Assembly: GCF_022539315.1 (NCBI RefSeq)
Contig: NC_066315.1
Location: 48,713,174-48,777,173, forward strand
Length of the DNA: 64,000 nucleotides
Reading direction: 5' to 3'
Source of the DNA: Serinus canaria
Lineage: Eukaryota; Chordata; Aves; Passeriformes; Fringillidae
The notes under the pieces were generated by a model. The model had not been told where the DNA came from. It did not search any database and saw nothing but the letters and a program-made list of their open reading frames with translations. Of the stretch, positions 36,091 to 48,347 are shown piece after piece. Position 1 is the first letter of the stretch, and each line of letters opens with the position of its first letter. A program made the translations under genes and the position numbers.

Positions 36091-39000
36091 AGTGAGAATC
36101 CATTAAAGAACAACTAGTTCACATAACCAAAGAACAACAACCTATACTTAGTAATAGAGTGACGAAGACATTGACCTAATTGAGCAATCAACCAACATAT
36201 GCCAGGAGAAGCCAAAGATTCTTAGGCACTTGGATTTCTCTTCTCATTCTCAATGTTTCATTCACCTTTCACATGCAGGTTGATGAGCCAAGCACTGGTC
36301 TGCCATGTGCTGAAGCTCTCATCCCACTAAATTTCATAACAAAACTCCTGTTGGCTCATTGGATCAAGTTTTCACTATCAAACTGAAATGACACAACACT
36401 TTTTGACCTGCCCTTGTCTTTCCTCTGAGGAGAAAAAAGTCTCCTCTACTTACCCACAGCTCCGGTAGGCAACAAATCTGAAGGTAATATTACAAATGTC
36501 ATTAAAACAAGAATGAGTAAATGTTACCTATGAAATAGCTAGCTCAGCTATTATTTTGACTCTGCTTTTTCTCACAGATTCAGTACTAAGTTGGGACAAT
36601 CTAGTTTCAAGGAGATCAGTCTGCAATACCATCCATAGGAACTGACTGCACTGATTTCTTGTGTCTTGCACTGAGCTGTGTGCTGGGATTTTTGGGGCAG
36701 ATATGATGGAACTGGTGCCACAGTGAAATGAGCTACCCCATGAATCTTCTCCTAGACTATCGAAGGAGAATTTGATTGCACTAATGGGTATAAATAATCT
36801 TGAACCAGCATCTCTTTTACACAAAACACTTCCATGATCAGATATTTCAGGTTTCAATGCTATGACTTTGTTTTTGGTGGGAAGGTGCAGTTACAGTCCA
36901 GACCAATGAAGCAAATCAATTATTAGCACAGAGGAAGGGACAGAGGAAGGGAAGAAAATTTCACAGTGACTTTCTCCTGTGGCTGGATAATAAGAGCAAA
37001 TAGAGACATCCTTTCCTGCAGAGATCCCACATGATGGCATGAAGAGATATACGGGGAGAATGTTTACAGAAGTGCTGATAAATTTGAAAATTATTTATTC
37101 TGGGTTGCACAACAAACAGAAGAGTACCAAGACCACCTTATCTCATGCCAACTAGCCACAAAGTCAGATCTGTGTGAGGAAGGTCCCATTTTGGTGGTCT
37201 GCGAGAAATATGGTGGTGCTTAGCTCTAGAAGAGGGTGAGCCACGTGACCTCACTCCTGTCAAGGCACATGAAAGCAAGAAGCATTAATAGATTTCTACA
37301 CGTCTGTAATAATGCTGCTGAATCAAAATTAAAGCAGTCAACACCACAGACACTCACCAGAAAGGAAACACTGAGCAAAAGAGAATGAACTTTTTTTTCA
37401 CTAAGGACCTTCTTGGTCCTTCTAGAGCTGCAAAAAGGGTGCCCTCCAAAGTACAGGTAGATGGGCTGTTTTGTAAAAACTGCAAATAATTTCTATCCAC
37501 CAATCCAAATTGCATATATTAAAATGCATATCAGAATTACAAAATCACAAGTACTTTTGTTTCCTTTTTTTTAATGTGTGATCCTATTGTGAGTCATTTC
37601 AGAAATCTCAGTAAATACAAATTATATGCAATTGTCAAATAATCCTGATTTCTGAAATACCTAAAAAAGGCATTTATATGACAAGAAATTAGGCAGTAAA
37701 TGCCATCTGATACTTACTTTAGCTGTAACTGGCAACAGAAATGCATATCATATAGGCACACACATGAAAATGCCCACCCCTTAAGCTTCCATCTCAGAGT
37801 TTATTATAGATTCTGTGTAAGACATAGCCCTGTGTAACATATAAACAGCTGTGTTTCAGCACTATTTACAGCAAAGCTTTTATTTAAACTAAAATGATCT
37901 GTCAGGGTTGATGTCACAGTTAATACAACAAAGTAACAGGAAGTACTGTTCTCAATTTAAGACAAATACATATTTGTGAGTGGGTACATATTTCCCCAAT
38001 AAACACCTGAACAGAACCATGTATTTTTTCAAGCTGCATACAAACTTCAAATCTACTTAGACACAGCTGTTGGAGTAAACTGACTCTGCTTGCTTCAAAA
38101 ACAAAAATAATTAAGAAATTGAGTAAAACACATGCATCAAGTTGGAGACATCATGCTACAGCACTCCCTGGTAACGAAAAGCAAAAATCCAGAGGGAAAT
38201 CATTCCAGATTCCACCAACAAGGAAATTTTGACCCTGAAGCTGCTCTTCTACTACTTTTAAAAGAGAAAAGCATATTGCAACCTGTCTGTTGCCATCTTG
38301 TACTTTTGAACCCAGAGGTAATTGATTTGTTTGATTTTCTCCAAGTTCAGAAAGCTGTTGTGTAGCTGCAGCTAAATAGAAGTTTGAATAAATAAATTTC
38401 TGAGTCATCAATCAACCTCTCATTTACTCATTTAGTGGGAGGGCAAATGTCTTTTATGAGTCTGGTGGAGCAGCACGGAGGTTAGGAACATGCTCCATCT
38501 GTTTGCTCACTGCTCAGCAGCACTTCCCAGCGCAGGGAAGGGAGGAGGTTCCTGCCCTGAGCACGGAGGGAATGTGCCAGCTTTCTGCTAGCACGGCTCC
38601 ATTTGACCTCTCACATCCCCGTTCTCGCAGCCTCCGAGCGGTGCCTGCCAATCACACCGAGCTGCAGAGTGGGTTTGCAACAGTCCATAATATCAGCACA
38701 TTTCAAATGGCAGGTGGAGACATTTCTTTGTCAGCACAGAGAGCTGAGAGGGTTCTGGTATAAGCAGAAGTGATATAACATGCCTCTTTGTAAACTGCAA
38801 CTCACAGGAAGCAATCAAACACTCAGTACCAGATTCTCATCTCCCTGAAATGAACCACGTTCCTTAAAAATGAACACACTTACTGAAGATAACAACACAT
38901 TTTATGGATTACACTGTGAGCAGGCATAGATCTGAACATGCTAATCCACATTTGAATTTAGGAATTTGTGCTGACTTTGATTGCATATAGGCAGAAGATG

Positions 39001-40921
39001 GCCTCTTACCACTTACATTAGGTCTCAGTAGCTCAAAGCCAGCAATGCAAAACAAATGTCGTGACCATAATTTACTTCTTAGGAAAGGGAATTTTCAAAA
39101 AAGATTAAAGGAAAAAAAGGCATCCATCTGTCAGACACAGGCTTCTCATCTCTTGAAAGAAGAAATAAAATGATGAACGGGAAGGGAAAGGAAGCATAAA
39201 GAGCAAGGTGAAGCCTTTCTTCACTGCTGCTTAGTATAGCTTCTTTGAAACCAGAGCATTCATGTTGGTGTGCAGCACTTGAAAGGGCCAGAGCAGGATG
39301 AAGGGGAAAAAAACCCAACCCAATGATGGTTCAATGGATATCCTGAGATAACAGATGTTTCTGTGCCTTCTTCACTGACTAAAATACAAGTCTGCATGTT
39401 CTAATGGTCTTAAAAACTACTGAGGATTGCAAATAACAACAAAATATTTTCTTGTTATTACCTGCAATTTCAATGTTCTTTGACCAATAGGGCACCACAG
39501 AGTGTCTACCTACAACACTCAGAAGCTACAAATGCCTTTATAGTTTCAAATGATTAATTAAGCTTCAACAAGTGATACCTAAATCATTCAGGATCCCTCT
39601 AATATACTAATGTACTGCATCCTTTTCTGTGAACAAAATTAATACAAAGATGTGAAGTTAGTAAATCAGGAAAAAAAAAAATAAAAAAAGGAAAGGAAAA
39701 AAAAATCTATCTGCAATTCCAATATGTTAATTATTTGCAATACCAACCAGATTGGTAAAACCTTCCCTTGCAAGAGTCCTAGGTGCAGAAAATTAGTTTT
39801 TATCCATATGCACTGTAGCTTTCAAGATTCAACTCTTATGCCCAGAAAAGTTGCTTGAAACCTCTGCCTCCACTCTCTAGTCTTGAAATCCTTTGGCAAA
39901 CAGTTCAGAAAATAAGATCACTGAGGGTGAGGAGTGGTAATGCCTAGATATATTTTAAGATATATTTTCTGCTTTTCTATAGCATAATGACAGAGAGAAA
40001 CAGTAAAGTGCCAATCAAAAAAAATGAGAAATTATGAGGCCCTGGTTTTAAAATCATTCAACATACAATTAATTCTTGCATTTGTATATTAAATAGGAAA
40101 TACAAATATATTTAGAAATTACATTTATACTTCCATTATAGAAAGATTAAAATCTGTTTTCAACAAGTATGAGAAATGTTAATTGGGAGAATGTGTGAAA
40201 GTAAAGATCTGGTTGCTAAAAGAATTTTGGAGACTGGGGGACCATTGGATTTTAAGGAGAGAAAACCACTCCATTTTCTGTAACAGTTTTATGATTTTTC
40301 AAATAGACAAGTAAAATGAACATCTAGATTCCACTTAAAATATATATTGACAGTTTCTCTCACCCAAAAGATTTGGTTTTTGAAAAGGATAATGGACTTA
40401 TAACACTATATGTAACATATTCCCTGATATAACTCAGTTGTATTTGTGGGAGATGTAAAGATTATTTCCAATATCTTTTTAACAAGTAGTTTTGCATTCT
40501 TTATTTTAGATTGTACTATGAGATGCAAATGTTTTCAAGTGTATCTTCTCTGAATAGTAAGCTATAAAAAAAATTCTCATCAAAAAAATTTTAACTACAT
40601 TTAATTGACAGAGAGAAAACTGAGAAAATGCTAGATTTGTCTGTCTAGATAAAATTCTGGAGGACAAAATAGTATAGTGCCTAATACTGATTGCCCTAAG
40701 GTCCCTGAAGATTTCAGAAAGTTTGACACATAATTGCATTTCCATCCACTCTAGAATGAATGCAATGTCAAATTGGTTCTGTCAAACAAATCTGACATGA
40801 ATTACTCAAAAGTGAGGTCACAAAGCTTCCTAGCTGCAACATTTTAATTGAAATATCCACTGTATTTTAGACAGTGCAGAAAAATGAGCTGAATCATCAT
40901 GGAAGATCCTACTGGAACATC
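36091..40921. other. Gene-free region with one GC-richer patch
   Basis: No gene recognised. The longest frame is 109 codons (36528-36857, minus). The block contains a 12-bp tandem duplication CAGAGGAAGGGA at 36929-36952, a 7-bp hairpin near 37403-37421, and the palindrome TAGCTGCAGCTA at 38363-38374. There is an A-rich tract at 39670-39706, and a somewhat GC-richer, CpG-containing patch at about 38500-38660 whose 86-codon frame I do not recognise. Confidence 0.6.
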
Positions 40922-40965
40922 TATTCTGCTAAAAAAGACAAGAAGTTGTCTTTTTTAGCAGAATA
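40922..40965. repeat. Perfect hairpin, 20-bp stem, 4-nt loop
   Basis: Left arm TATTCTGCTAAAAAAGACAA at 40922-40941, loop GAAG, right arm at 40946-40965 is its exact reverse complement. This is the longest mismatch-free stem in the window. The A6/T6 part could help pairing, but the remaining 14 bp are mixed sequence. Probable recent fold-back event (inference). Confidence 0.95.
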
Positions 40966-43900
40966 TGTGTGCAGCTGATGTTATCAGTCTCAGTGTCAGA
41001 AAGCATGGAATTAAAAGAAAATGTTTCTTTTTGAATGAGATATACCAAGCAAATTGATATATGGGACATCAGGATGAGGACTTTAGAAAGAAAAAAAGCA
41101 GAATTTGATAGATCTATGACAATACACAGGTTTCAATTAGAAACAATAGCAACAATGAAAGAGTTAAATCAAAGAGTAACAGATCACCAGGGTTTTAGAA
41201 CTGAATTTTTTGGCTCCACTCAGGTCACTAGCAAAATTTTCATCAACTTTCATAGTATCAGAATTTCACCCATTATTAACAAAGGAAACACAGCAACTAC
41301 CATTTATGAAAACTTCTAAGCTCTTGCCCCTGTTCCAACTCCTCTTTGAACCTAGAATCTAAAATGTAAATGGGACAATAAAATGATATAGCAGTTAATT
41401 CTTCATTTTGTTTGTGTAATAAATGACTGACACTTCTGTTTCCCTTTTTTTCATCAGTTATAAGCTATTTGCTGACCTTTTTTTAGCTTTACTACCAAGT
41501 TGAAGCCTGAGACTGTGGACTTAGGTGATCCCGTGGGGGAATCTGAAAAAAAACCTGAAAAACCACGGAGACTGTGGCAGACGTGCTCTGGCTGCATTCT
41601 CAGAGCAGTTTCCTGCATGTCCAGGCATAACTGCCATTATTTCTTTTAATTCTTAACCTTTACCTCAGAGCATCTGGAATTAATACAAAAATGGTTAGTT
41701 TTAGCTCCTAGTATTTTTTGTAACCTGGTTTGATCTTTCCTTACCACAATTTTTAACTCCAAGGATATGTCTTCATTGCTGAGTTAATTCAACCAGTTAG
41801 CGTAGATCAAGGTGAAGGCAGATACATGTGACATAAATCTTGAGCAGCACAAGGCAACCAGATGACCACACAAAATAATCAGATTTGTGTGGGGAGTATA
41901 AATATGTCAGGATCTGCTGAGCTTTAGCCTAGACTTGTATTAAAAAATCCTCAGCTCACAGCTGAAGGGGTATTTGTGTGGATTTCTGATATGAATGGTC
42001 TTTAGTGAGTGACAGTGCTTGAGTTATAACTTGAGTTATATGCTTTAAGCTCACTGATCCCATACATTATTTGCCCATGATGACAAAACAAAGGTATGTC
42101 TAGGCTCTTCCCTCCGTGAGACTGGGGATTGGAGATACTTCTTCCTCTTATGTCTTACCTGGGTTCAGAAGACATCCCAGCTCACCTTTGCTGCCTTCCA
42201 TCTCAAGGCATAAAGATACTTCTCTTTCAATTTGATATCATGAGCTATAGGGCTCATTTACAACCAAAATTTGTGTTCCCTCATTACTTGTAATTGTTCA
42301 GCTCAGCACTGTAATTTTAAATCTGCAGCTTCTGTTAATCAAAGCAGTGAAGTATGGAACTTGCTGTCACATCTTTTACGCTGCAGTCTAGACGCACCCC
42401 AGATCACATCAGGGATCTGGCAGTTGCCATGCCTTAGCTGTCTTCTGATCCATCTGTCTTAGTCGCCTCCCATGGAATCTGGGGAGAAAGAGCACCAGGG
42501 AGGGAAAATGCTTGTGTTCTGCTCAAGGTGCCATACTAGCACAAAACAGTGATGCAGATGGAGCACAAACATGAACCTGACAGCTGGATAATTCACCCAG
42601 CAGCTTTGGGAACCTTACAGAATCACAAAACCAGCTGCCTTTTTTTTTTTTTTTCTCCAGGAATTGATAGTTTGTGGACAGCTAAATGTAGGACAGAACC
42701 ATTTTGATTTTGAGGACATTTTGTTTTGGTGCATTCTGGGAATGCATCGTTTTGATTATCCATTTTCAAACCAAATTTTCATCTCAATTTCCATTTCCTT
42801 TAATATATCACATGAAAAAAATAAATCAGGAAAAAACACTGCACACAAGCTCCCCTCTACCCAGCTCCCCTTCTAAAATTTCATTTTTTTAGCTTCTCAC
42901 CACTTTTTGCATTCATTCTTCCTAGGATTTTTAAAGGGAGAAGACAAAAAATAAGTTCACAAAATTGGATTCATATACATTTGGATATAAAAACAAGCAG
43001 TTCCCCCCTATACCTTCTTAAAAAGTGACTGAAGATACATTATTGCATAAGAGACCCTCACACAATTTTTAAATTTTCTCTAACTCTGTTTTCAATGTGG
43101 GGGCTTTTTTTCTGTGCGTTTTTGAGTTCCCTGACTGAAACGTGTTGGACATTGTAAACCCTAGTGCCATGCACCTGAGGTTTGACAAGCTTTGCAATGC
43201 TGTAGGTTTCACTTCTTTTTGACATCCTAGCAATCCTTGCTGATGGTGACAGGAGAGGCCAGAATGGAATATGAAAAGCAGCTGTGACCACACTGGGGTA
43301 AGGAGTCATTGAAGTCTTGTCCAGACACACTGAGTTTGGTTTCAGATTGAGGCCAGCCTTTGATCAACTCGTGGCTGTAATTTTCAAAAGAACATATGCA
43401 GTTTTATTCAGGGTTTTATTTTATTGTCAGATCTTTGGTATTTAAATCCCTCCCTGATTTTTTGGTCTCTCATAAGGAGGGAACAGGCCAAGAGAAAAGA
43501 AAGCTGACCTGCTTCACTAGATACTTTGCCCTGTTGTTGCAGATGAAGTGGCAGGAGTGGTGCCTGTAGTATAAGGAGACAGCTTTATTTAGAATCCAGT
43601 CTACTGTACCATTCAGACAGTAATTTGAGCTTCTTCAAGACACCTGCCCCAAGTCTTGCAAGACTCAAATGTCAGCAAGCAGGGACAGAGAATAAATGCC
43701 TCCCCAGTTTTTCCGTTTGGTGAGCTATTCTTCAACTCCCTTCTTGCTTTTCAGGTCATAAAGGTATATTCCTTGAAGGCAGGAAGGGTCTTGGACAAAG
43801 GAATATATACAATAAAAGATTGCAAGATGAAAAGTCAAGTATTTTCAGGGGCCTGAGTAAGGAAGTGTGCAGCAAACACTAAAGGAAAGCTAGAATGATG

Positions 43901-46900
43901 CTAGCAGCACTGCTGGCTCTGACAGACCATTGCAAACCAGAGATGAGTCATGGGGAGTAAGTGTGCAATTCACACAGTCTGAACTGCTCCAGCAAATAAC
44001 ACACAAAAAATTAAAATCTTTTCCCCTGCACCCTGGATACAGAGAGACAAACAGAGTGAAAGCATGTAGTAATGGACCTGGCAGTACTCTGCAAATTGAA
44101 AGGCTATTTAAAAGGGGATGTATGATCTAAACAATCAGAGAGAATGAAATGAAGTTCAATTCCTCCACAAAAGTAAAGATCAGTCACTGTTAACCCCACT
44201 GAGAAGAACAGTTCAGCAACACAGAATAGGGTGGGCAAGATCTCTGACCTCGTACAATGGGACAAGTGCCTCTGTCTCTCTATCCAAAAGCATTATAATC
44301 TCACTTAAAGCTGGCAAATAATTTCTGCTGATCCATAAGGAGACACTTTCTTATTCCACTGGCATGAAAGGTGAGCTCCTGACTTAAATATTGTAAAGGA
44401 AGCTTAGTATTAGTCCAGGCTGTCAGAAGTCCCCCAGGAAACAGACATTATTGCTGCAAGTTCTTTAATAGCAGCACATCTAAAATGTGCAAGGGAGTAT
44501 ACCATTGATCCATGGAAATTAGCTCAATATTGGAGTAGTTTGTTTGAATTTCTTCATGGACTCAGAGCCAAGAAGAGCAGAAACATTCAGAGACAAAGGG
44601 ATTCCCCTCTGTCCAGTGCAATAGGGACTCACCACTAGGGTAGACTCCAGACACTATTCCCAAACTACCTTTTCCAACAGTCTGAGAGGTGTTTTGCCTC
44701 TTTGGTATGACATGTAATCCTTCTACAGGAAAGAAAATATATAATACACTTAAAAGGGTATTATGAGTCAAGAATTAAAGGCAAAAGTACATTCCAATTC
44801 TGGATACAAATTAGTGTTCCTGGGTGATGGTAGGGAAAGGATATAAAAATGGTTGTTTGAGGCACCAGACTTCTGCATAGCACAAAGCTGTAATAAAGCT
44901 GGACACTGTGACTGTTCAACAAGAATAAAGGGAAGAAGTAGTATCAAAAAATTAAACAGATCTCTTTCTCAGAAAAACACTTTCTCTAGGTGGGCTTTCA
45001 GTTGTGAAAATCCTCCATTGCATAATTTGGTATAAACACTAATGCCGTCCTGCTTCAAAACCAAATGAGAATTTACTTATGTTTTTCTGTACCGTTACAT
45101 TCTGGGAATTACTGGAACAAAATCTATCACTTCGGATCAGTATTTCCCTTTACATCCATGAGAGTCACAATACTGATTAGGAGAGCTGCAGTTCCTGGAT
45201 TCACATGCCCCTGTTGATTTGCTTTCTTGGCAAACTACACCTTGCCCAATTTATTAATATTTCGGCAGACGTTTCACTTCCTATTCTGTGACTAGTTTTA
45301 AGACACAGACACTTCCTACATATTTGAGATGATCACTGCCCTCCATCTCTTCACACTGTAATGAAAGGGGTGGTGTGGAAATTATTCAATAAACTCCTCT
45401 ATCCGTCCAAAATCCTACACATGGAATAAATTACTGCAGAGGAAAGATACCACGTGCCCAAAGACTATCTATAGTCTGACACTATAACAATGCTTTTGAA
45501 TAGCTCATTCCAGCAAAGAGCAAAACATACATTAGCAGAGGAAATCTTCCCTTCCCTTGCAATAAGCAGGCAAGCATTAGAAACAAAAATTTTAAATTGG
45601 GTGCTTTTTTTTCTCTCTTTCTGAAAGGTTTGGTGTTCCTCTTTAGGTTTTTTCTATTTCTTCCTACACTAAAATATGTCTCTAAATTTTGCTAAAGCCT
45701 TTCTCCATGGGGTCCTCATTCCAAAACCATTCAATTCTCCCTTCATTAAGTAAAATGGCTGTTATGACTCCTGTTCCTTCCTAATCCAGATGTTCATCCC
45801 TCACCCCAAAAGACTGCTGATCTTTGCTTCTTCCCAGGTGCCATTCTTGTCTGTGTTCGTTTCCTGGGCTGGAGGCCATCAAGGCCATCAGGCTCACCCG
45901 GCAGACTCAGTTTTCCCATTAATTTTATCCTCCCTCAAATACAATCCATAGGCAAAGTAATTTCTGTAGTCTGAGATGGCCATCTTTGGAGGGAAAGATA
46001 CAGTTTCAGTTTATGCTATATTTATGACTTACAAACAAATACAAGCAAAAATCAAGGACTTTGACTTCTTTCCATCTTACACAGCCTTTGCTTAGAAGAG
46101 AGATACTCCCACACAGTGAGAGAAATTGCATAAGGCTCTTACATATCCCATAAGTACTAGATTTTGTGTATAAGAAGTGGCAAGGGTGATTAACATTGGA
46201 AGCACTGTTAAATGTAAGCAATCATGAATGTAATAAAAAGTCCCCTTGGGGCCTTTTGGGGGAGTTAGCAATAAATACAGCGGATGTTAGCAGCTATCAG
46301 TAGACTCAGATTTTCTGTCGTAGCTGTAGACTGATGGATATCATGTTTTAGTCTACAGCCTGGCATGCTTTTCTTAGTCCCCTTATGCCAAGGAGTTGGA
46401 AGTAATTAGCAGATGTCACCAGAGATCCCTATTCACACTTTTGAAACTCCTCACTGCTGCCTCTCTTTCCTAACACATACTTAGCACAGGTGAAGAAGAA
46501 ACTCCAAATTATGTCCTTTAGGGAATTGTCTGATTGGCCAATCTCAGATGACCTCCATCACACATTGCTGAGTTCCCCTTCTCTTCCTATGATTAGGAGG
46601 ACAGCTGCTGCAATGTAGCTCCAGCCCTGCACCTGGACCCACACATTAAGCAGAAGGAAATATGATGGACACCACACAAAATAATCCTCATATTTTCCTT
46701 CCTGGGCAAGACACATTTGAGGCAGCATCACCAATGTCTTTCACATTGTCAGTGTCACATAACAGACCTCTCTGTATTTCCATGGAAATTACTTCATGGC
46801 TTCTGTTTAACATTAAGAGTTACTCATTCCCATCAGTCTTGGTGTTTGGGGCCTTCACTTGATTTGTCCCACCACTGCTTTACTTTCCTTCCTTCAGGTC

Positions 46901-48226
46901 CTATTTTATAAGATATTAGCTACACAAAGAACCTCCTTCCACTAAGATTTCTGCTATTCCAGTTGCCTGACTGCTTAGGCTGGCAGAATGCCTGCTACAA
47001 CATATACCACATGAACACAATGCTGAGCAGCCTCTCTCTTTATAGAGCATGCAATAAGCTGCCTGCTACCCACAGATCAGCAGTCCAGATTCAGGCTGCA
47101 AGGTCAGGGCAACCCAACCCACATGACCTTTCCCTCTAATCTAGATGGTTCTAGAAATCTTATAATCATTATGTCCACAGCCACCTCCTTTCTTATCTTG
47201 TGATTTTAACTGTGGCTGGCTTAACATCCACATTACTCTAATAAATTAAACCTTCTGCATAGAGATATAAGATCACCAAAACAAATGCTACCATAAATCA
47301 GTTCACCAAACAAAACTGAAGAAATGTGAAGTACAAAGTTAGAAACGTCTTTACAAGTGATCAAAAACATGACACTCTGTAGCACTATAGACCTTATGCG
47401 TTAGAAATTTGCTCTTTCAACGTCCAGAAAAGAGGAGTTTTCCCTTTTTTTCATGGGCTGAGCAACAGCAGGAAAGTGGTAAAACAAACAAATGAAATGG
47501 AGATAAGAAGTGAAAAAAGAAATTGTGAAAATCAGGACAAAGAAGGGAAAGTGTTAAAAGGTTATGCAGTTTATTAATGAGTATCATATCACAAGACCTC
47601 AGTGTCTTGTGTCTTACTGCTTTGCAAATGCATGGCCATGAACAAGCCAGGGAGCAGTAGCACTCTTATTTCTGCTTGTGGGGCTGTCACCTCCAGGCAG
47701 GTGAAAGGGACAGACACGTGGGCACAGGTACTCATGCTAATAGTGCCGCCAAAAGCTTTACAAGTGGTTACCAGGCAAGTGTTTATGACAAAAAATTTAA
47801 ATAGCAGCCTCTTGCTAGTCAGATCTGAGAAGAGTCAACCTGCACTGCTGGTGTCAGGCCACTTGGGAGAGAATGGATGCTGCCACAAACAGGTTTGCAG
47901 CAACCACCCTCTGCTTTTCCTGAAGTTGCCCACTCTTCAGCTGTAAATTGTGTATATTAAGAAGGCAACTCTTAGAAAATGTGGATCACAGTGCATTAAC
48001 TAACTAGGTGAATGTTTAAGGGGGCTTCTGGATCTCTTCCCATTACCTTGATGCTTATTTAATGGATAAGGTACTCTCACACAATAGTGGTAAGTGGCAT
48101 TTGTGGAGATGAGAGAGAAATAGTGCTCCAACTGGGCTGGTAGCAAGCAAACAGAGGCAATCCTACAATGCTTTTGATTAAGCAGTGTTCCTCATGCTGC
48201 TGCTTTATCAAGTACAAATTCTTCGG
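40966..48226. other. Gene-free region
   Basis: No gene recognised. The longest frame is 114 codons (47602-47946, plus). The block contains an 11/12-bp tandem repeat at 42018-42040 (CTTGAGTTATA), a T15 run at 42640-42654 followed by CTCCAG, and an acceptor-like pyrimidine tract ending TTTTCAG at 43754. It also contains the inverted repeat at 46323-46359, and CACAAGAC/GTCTTGTG (8-bp stem) near 47590. No exon can be closed around the acceptor-like sites. Confidence 0.6.
46323..46359. repeat. Inverted repeat, 10-bp arms, 17-nt spacer
   Basis: GCTGTAGACT at 46323-46332 and AGTCTACAGC at 46350-46359, exact reverse complements. Moderate evidence only. Confidence 0.6.
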
Positions 48227-48256
48227 TTTTTTTTTTTTTTTTCCTCCAGGTAATTT
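48227..48256 (+). other. T16 tract ending in acceptor-donor splice juxtaposition
   Basis: Sixteen T residues, then CCTCCAG immediately followed by GTAATT. A polypyrimidine tract plus CAG directly abutting a GTAA donor is the arrangement described for recursive splice sites (ratchet points) in long introns. The donor half is imperfect (GTAATT rather than GTAAGT). Whether the region is transcribed on the plus strand is unknown, and the T tract may simply be a microsatellite. Confidence 0.2.
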
Positions 48257-48288
48257 TACTACAAAAAGAATATTTTTATTTTGGCACC

Positions 48289-48347
48289 TTTGTTTGTTTT
48301 GTTTTTTTTTTGTTGTTGTTTTGGGTTGGTTTTTTTTTTTTGTTTCC
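48289..48347. repeat. T/G low-complexity tract
   Basis: Runs of T broken by single G, TTG triplets and GGG/GG. The hydrophobic Phe-rich frame crossing it is translation of this tract. Confidence 0.85.

Noticed and set aside
38503..38763. 86-codon frame in a CpG-containing patch, considered as a first exon or CpG island
   Set aside because: CpG density is low for an island, no core promoter or strong donor was seen and the peptide is unrecognised.
43735..43856. Strong acceptor-like CTTCTTGCTTTTCAG followed by an open frame
   Set aside because: The nearest donor-like site (AAG-GTATAT) would give a 9-base exon and no other donor closes a plausible exon.
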